From positions 19,956,932 to 20,020,931 of the forward strand of contig NC_092679.1 of the NCBI RefSeq assembly GCF_964355755.1: a DNA stretch of 64,000 nucleotides. Direction: 5' to 3'. The notes under the pieces are model-generated. The model saw only the letters and a program-made list of their open reading frames with translations, searched no databases and was not told the origin of the DNA. Both the position numbers and the translations under genes were made by a program. This DNA is from Antedon mediterranea. Lineage: Eukaryota > Echinodermata > Crinoidea > Comatulida > Antedonidae. Shown one piece after another: positions 58,563 to 64,000 of the stretch (positions within the stretch are counted from its first letter, which is position 1; each line of letters opens with the position of its first letter).

Positions 58563-59701
58563 CCTTTAACTATGACCATTCTTTATGAAACACTGAATCA
58601 TCCCCTAGTTCATCATCACCCATTTAACACAAGCAAGATGTGTGTAGATTTAATCCATTCCCATCTTTTAATTGACAGGTAATCTGTGATAGTGTATAAA
58701 TATACAATAACAGTTAAACCCTTCCATGTGTACATACCGTACCTGAACTAAAATGACTCATAGCGTGTCCGGATGAAAAACCAAAAGATTTTGAAAAACC
58801 CACAACAAAGATTCATTAAAGGTGATTGAATTATGAGAATCGGCCAATCAATGAGTCAGAAGATTAACGACGATGTGGTAATGAGTAATGTTGCATGATG
58901 GTATACATGTTTAAAAGGGACAATCTCCTTATTTCAGGACATAGATTAAAATGCACATATTTCAACATCGTTTATGATGATTGATAACCCCATGCTTTCT
59001 ATAAAGTTTCATAAATAAAGAGGTCTGACAATAACTTTTGTGCAGTGAATTCACTGAACTTAAATCACCTTACGAGAAAAAGTAAAGTAATAATTTTTGC
59101 AAATATTTTATATGTTAACATCCCCTATACGCAAAAGCATTTCTGAATTCGGGAAAATGGAAAACACTTTCCCTAACTAACTAAAACTTCCTAAAAGTAC
59201 AAATATTAGAAAGGTCAGCAAATCTAAACTACAGATTATATAGAATTTCCTGAGAATGATTTGAAATAAATACTGGTGATAGTTTTATTGAAGGCCATAT
59301 GATCTGGGTTTACTAAAAATAGGCCAATTATGGATTGTGCATAATAAAACACAAAAACAGGTTAAATAGTATATTAATGATTCAAGCCAAGGCTGCATGA
59401 GTAATATGGGAACACTGTACAATACAGGGTGACTTTTATTTAGCGACCAATGATGGATCCAGGATTTTGATTCAGGGCAAGAAATGGTAAAAAGAAGTGC
59501 TGAACTTTATGTCCTATCTTTTGCACTGCAATTAATAAAATTTAGAGGATAGGATGCAGGAGGAGGGAGAAGGGGAATGGGCATTGTCGATTAACTTATA
59601 TGAATTAAAGAATATTTACTTTATTCATAAATCATTTGTTAAAAATGTTTTCACTTTAATATATCTTTACATAATGGTGGCCCTCTGTTTTCATGACACG
59701 T

Positions 59702-59968
59702 GCAATCATGTAAACTATTGAGTCTAATAGTCATTCTGTGCAAGCTCATGTTTTAAACGGTGTGCAGAATGACTTTCCAACTCAACAGCTGCTATGCAAC
59801 CATGTAACTATTGAGTCTATTCTGTGCATGCTCATAATGTTTTACAGTGTATGCAGAATTACTTTGCAACTTAACAGCTGCTATGCAACCATGGGACTAT
59901 TGAGTATAATAGTCATTCTGTGTTCTCAGTATCTGCAGAATGACTTTCCAACTCAACAGCTACATAGT
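59702..59968 (+). repeat. About 90 bp tandem repeat, 3 units
   Basis: Units near 59702, 59796 and 59885 share GCAA(T/C)CATG, ACTATTGAGT and TTTCCAACTCAACAGCT. Parts of the middle are missing in later units. Confidence 0.88.
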
Positions 59969-61600
59969 CAAACAGTGCATCATGAAAATGAAAGGGTATA
60001 CTCAATTCTATGTACTGTTTTGGTAATCGATATACTCCTGAAGATCAGAATGAATACACTATCCAATGGCAATCATTTATTCAAAAAATGATTATTTTAC
60101 AATACCGCTATCAATATAATTATTATTAAGGCTAGTCTTCCAAAAGACCCAGATTTAAACTTGGGGTCAATTTCAGCTTGATTGTTAAGGAAAGCCCTAC
60201 CTAGTGAGGAAATGGCCATGCCCTACCTCCATATGGAACTGAGTTTATAAAACGATGAAAGATATTGCACAATTTGTTACATTATTGTACTAAATAATTA
60301 ATATGATCTTCTAGAAGATATAGAGGGCGCATGATGAGAGACACGAAGTTGTCATGGACACGACTTCTTGAGCTGAATAAAAGAACAGTCTATTTGTATT
60401 TACATCTGTCTCTAGTTTCAGTATCTATAACATAATGAAACATAACATAACACAATTATAAACAAATTTTGCTGGTAGGCTACTGTACTTTTTGTTCAAG
60501 GATGTTATACAGTACAACATAATAGTACAGTTCATTGTATTTGCAATAGCATGGATCACGTCATCAACTAGACCAATTCATACAGTATCAAGAATTAGTA
60601 AGGGGTCCCAGAGAAGAAGCAGCCCACTGCAACCGCCCAGCGTTGAGGGCCCCTTAGGAGTGCTAACCAGGGAACTTTGACAGTGGGGTGACGTAGAGAC
60701 CTGAGGCCCCTGGTTTAGGACTCTAAGTGGCCCTCCAACACTGGACATATTTTAATGCCTGTGTTTTCCTCTAAGCACATGCTCAGGTGCCCATAAGTGA
60801 GCGCTCATAGACGTTAGACCACTGGCCGTGTAATCCACCAATGAGAGTAACACACATTTACCAAAAAAAGAAATAGTTTAGTTGAAAAATGCAATTTTCA
60901 AATATTAGAAGTTTCTCTTTTCTCCGTAATTGCAATCCTTCTATTCCAACATAATGTGTCAATGTTACTGCGAGAGGGTTACAATAACTTATTTATAGCT
61001 ACAACTTAACCAAGACACAAGAAAAACATGTTTTTCTACTAGAGGCTACAAACAAGTAATAAATGATCACGACATTTACCCTGTAGGAAGAGATTTTAAT
61101 TTCATATAATAGACATGTGTCTTATTATCGGCCTTAGGTGTCACATGGCAGACATGTGTAATATCTTGTGACGCAAACGAAAATGACAAGACAATTGACG
61201 GAGGAAAAATACAAATGATTTAAAATCACAAAGGAATAGTATCTTTGTATAGAGAGAGCTTTTGATTGGACAATAGTGACATAGACTGATAGTTTAATAT
61301 TGTGGGATTTTTTAGAGCTCAGGAAGATGAATTTTTAAATCAAGGTAACGATGTACTGTATATTATATTAAAAAGAACCCATGGGTGTTTGTGGTATTAT
61401 TATATAAGGCAAAGTTATATAGGTTATTTCAGTGCCCTTTTATATAGCTTTATGGTTTAGATTTGAGTTTCCTGGCAAATGCTTAGTTCCAAACCATCAA
61501 CGGAAAAAGGTTATAGAATACACTGTATGTTTATGTGAACAATGTGTTAAATACTGCAACTGTTCATATTATATACAAGTATGTACAATAGGCCTACTAA

Positions 61601-61778
61601 AGCTTTGTCCACACTATCAAACTACAGGTACTTTGACAAAAAAAAGTGTGATGTTCCCCAATAGGGTAGTGATATGCTTAAATATGGTACTACTGTAGTG
61701 ACAATGACATCATCATGTCCATAAATGGACACAACCCCTTTTTTTTGTCACATAAAGTTTGATAGTGTAGACAGAGCT
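61601..61778 (-). mobile_element. MITE family A, copy 16, TSD TAA
   Basis: AGCTTTGTCCACACTATC and TTTGATAGTGTAGACAGAGC termini; TAA flanks both sides. Confidence 0.86.
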
Positions 61779-61795
61779 TAAGGAACTTTAAATCA

Positions 61796-61885
61796 TCCAG
61801 TGAGAGAAAGATGAGGAAATTGATGAGAATGAGAAAAAGTCACACCAACAGAGCTTCAAACACAGGAACATTCCCAATCATCCCA
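61796..61885 (-). mobile_element. SINE family S1 fragment
   Basis: AAAGATGAGGAAATTGATGA and GAATGAGAAAAAGTCACACC match the body and head border of the 2615-2825 copy. The tRNA-like part is degraded (AGAGCTTCAAACAC). Confidence 0.5.
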
Positions 61886-61927
61886 TCTTAATCACAATAA
61901 CCGTTTCCGAGTTTCTAACCAAAATAC

Positions 61928-61967
61928 ATTTTGTTGTCACATAAAGTTTGATAGTGTAGACAGAGCT
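61928..61967 (+). mobile_element. MITE family A, solo terminus (copy 17)
   Basis: TTTTGTTGTCACATAAAGTT then the terminus GATAGTGTAGACAGAGCT. No left end was seen beyond the SINE fragment just before it. Confidence 0.7.
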
Positions 61968-62654
61968 TTATACTTTGATCTTGCTGTCCACCATCTCCCT
62001 CATTTTAATACACTGCCATTGTGTGTATGATAAACATGTGTTCAAAAAGCAAATACAACAACATATGGCTGCATGATCGACTATTATTACAACACTTAAA
62101 GCGGCCATAAATCATGCTGTAAAATCATTATGTAAAATGCGAAATCTATGAACAAATTCTCATAATTCCAGTATTAACTAGAATGTTACCTATTGGGAGT
62201 TGCGTATGAAGTGATGTGATTTAAGAGGATAGAATTTATTCAAATTTTCAAAGAGCTGCTGTAAGATATAGGGCCTGTTTTTGTTGAAAAAAAATGTAAT
62301 TGATAATCGTTCGTTGGTTGTGTAATGACGTCATTATTATCCATAGAGAGTACTGTTGGTGTGCCATTCAGTGACCTTATGAAGTGAGAAAAAAAAGTCA
62401 GACCCATATTCTTATAGTCATTATGGTTTATTGTTTATGACAAATGAATGATTTTCAGATTTGTGCATTTAAAAGTAATATAATATAATATTTCAACATT
62501 TAATAGTTTCTATTCAATGGTAAAAGCAATACAATAAAATAAGTGGTAATTTTTAATGAGACAATATAAAAATACCATTAATAGAGGATCTTGCAGGAAG
62601 AGATTTCTTGTCATGCAAGATCCATAAACGAAGAGAAAAATACATTTGTATATA

Positions 62655-62823
62655 ATTATAAATCCAGAGGCAAAATACTGAAAAAAATGACAATGCTGTG
62701 GGTATCAGTGTCTGGATCTCAATGGAGATACAAAAAGAAAAGCGAAAAGCAAATCAAAAGGATAAAGTAAAAAAGCCACAAAAGTTAGCAGAGCTTTCGG
62801 GCAAGCCCTTCATCAGTGCAAGT
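62655..62823 (-). mobile_element. Penelope-like 3' fragment, family P copy 3, with hammerhead-like core
   Basis: The minus strand reads CTGATGA (62816-62810), a short GGGCTTGCCC hairpin, GAAAGCTCTGCTAAC, then the same tail as copies 1 and 2, ending at a TA-rich run. Confidence 0.65.
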
Positions 62824-63312
62824 ATATAATTATAAAATAAATAAGGTCATCACAAAAACAGTTTGAAGGTCTAGTTTGAGTACAATGATAATAAATGATT
62901 TTAAAGTTTTTTACGAAAAGCTGAGCTTTCACACATTCTCCCTTACCCCCCCCCAACAAAAAAAGAATCATGCATGTGATGTATCGCTCATGATGGTATC
63001 TCTAGAATGCGATGACATAATAGAAAAATATTATATATGTGTCCTTGTTAAATTCATGGAAAGCAGTTGTATAAGGCATGAATAGGGATTAACTGTTACG
63101 AAATATACTTTTATTTTAAACACAGATCCGGATATAAACCACATGATTATATAGATGAGTAGACAGAACCAAATGGCCATAGTAAAAGAGAAAGTAACAA
63201 AGAACCTTGATGGCAACTTAATTATTTGATTGATAAAAAGCATAACAAAGATATTTACATTTTATTGTATATAGATAATAATAATAATGATATTTTAAAG
63301 TTGCACACAATT

Positions 63313-63371
63313 CATGGGACACTCCTTTTCATGGGACACTCCTTTTCATGGAACACTCCTTTTCATGGGAC
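63313..63371 (+). repeat. 17 bp minisatellite, 3.5 units
   Basis: CATGGGACACTCCTTTT starts at 63313, 63330, 63347 and 63364. It lies at the edge of a GGACACC-type fragment (to about 63440). Confidence 0.93.
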
Positions 63372-63870
63372 ATCAAGAGGGCACTTTCCTTTTAAACAAA
63401 TGAGGGGAAATATAATTTTTAAAAGGCCAACCCTCTTAACACAAGATAACAATGTTATTTTTAACAATACAGCCTACTTCTATTCTGGGGAAACTATTAT
63501 TGGGACACTTATGTTAAAATGTGTTTAATTTTAAAGAAAACAAATAGTTGTTGGAGGAGAGAGATATAATGGAAATATGATTTCTTTAAGTAGATTTTTC
63601 AATAAAGATTCTAAAATAGCCCATCAAAAACTTGCGGAAACAATGTCACAATTGGTAGAAAAAGATCTTTAAAAATACAATTATATACTTTATTTTATAA
63701 TAATTTCTTGATTTTAGAAGAACGAAAATAATTTACGATTGTTTCACAAAGTTGGCCTTGAAACAATATAATAATTTTCCTATTGAAATTTTAGTTTTTA
63801 AAACTTTTTTTTTACTTCCTATTGTAAACAATTTCCGGTTCTTTGAGGTACAGATCCTGAAAAACGAAGA

Positions 63871-63960
63871 ATGGCTAATCCTACTATCCCATTGTCATAC
63901 CCACAAATAATTGCGCAGTTGGTTGCTGCTGGTAATAAAGCTTTACGTAAATGGCAATAA
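63871..63960 (+). other. Small open frame near the window edge, unassigned
   Basis: A 29-codon frame MANPTIPLSYPQIIAQLVAA... ends at TAA 63958-63960. Its composition is more protein-like than its surroundings, but it is short, has no visible splice donor, and lies at the edge. It could be the start of a broken element or chance. Confidence 0.15.
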
Positions 63961-64000
63961 TTAAGGATAAAGTTGGAAAGATCCAAATTTGAATTGATCA

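Larger units (their letters stand above)
41421..63870. other. About 22 kb without a recognisable protein-coding gene
   Basis: Apart from the repeats listed separately, both strands show only short AT-rich frames with no domain, splice or codon pattern that I can defend. Distal regulatory DNA or lncRNA exons could be hidden here. Confidence 0.6.

Noticed and set aside
59738-60091. 117-codon open frame
   Set aside because: Generated by the tandem repeat of about 90 bp; repeats of the same peptide words, no homologue.

Overview
The window is intron-rich, AT-rich animal DNA. Intergenic and intronic sequence is packed with short inverted-repeat transposons, tRNA-derived SINEs, Penelope-like retroelement fragments and minisatellites. 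The three protein-coding genes are closest, by recall, to deuterostome proteins. The octamer TAGGCCTA and its variants recur in non-coding DNA. Together this suggests a marine invertebrate deuterostome, probably an echinoderm (a crinoid is possible); the species assignment is inference.

Layout. (1) 1641-16787, minus strand: a complete MTA1/2/3-type NuRD subunit gene. I reconstructed 19 exons whose splice phases close to a 799-residue protein with BAH, ELM2, SANT and GATA-type zinc finger, an extra C2H2 finger, and two RBBP4/7-binding motifs. (2) 18370-28739, minus strand: a complete Integrator subunit 7 gene (INTS7), 21 exons, 966 residues, collinear with the human protein. It lies 1.6 kb upstream of the MTA gene in the same orientation. 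(3) 28740-36300: an intergenic block holding nested MITEs, a 1,080 bp PIF/Harbinger-like non-autonomous transposon with a TAA target duplication, and a 5'-truncated Penelope-like element with a GIY-YIG reading frame and a hammerhead-ribozyme-like 3' motif. (4) 36708-40551, plus strand: a complete RHOU/RHOV (Wrch)-type Rho GTPase gene, 3 coding exons, 272 residues, ending in the palmitoylation motif CCIV, with a poly(A) signal near 41396. (5) 41.4-64.0 kb: about 22.6 kb with no convincing protein-coding gene, only repeats, hairpins and one weak candidate terminal exon.

The genes have no obvious shared pathway beyond general nuclear roles for MTA (chromatin remodelling and deacetylation) and INTS7 (RNA polymerase II termination and snRNA 3' processing); RHOU acts in cytoskeletal and membrane signalling. 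The most distinctive features are the mobile DNA. One MITE family occurs about 17 times. It has AGCTCTGTCTACACTATC termini, TAA or TTA duplications and a variable number of internal repeat units. There is a SINE whose Pol III B box has been amplified as a 24 bp tandem array. Several Penelope-derived fragments preserve a CTGATGA...GAAA hammerhead core. All exon coordinates were worked out by hand from splice consensus, reading phase and recalled homologues; no alignment or database search was run.
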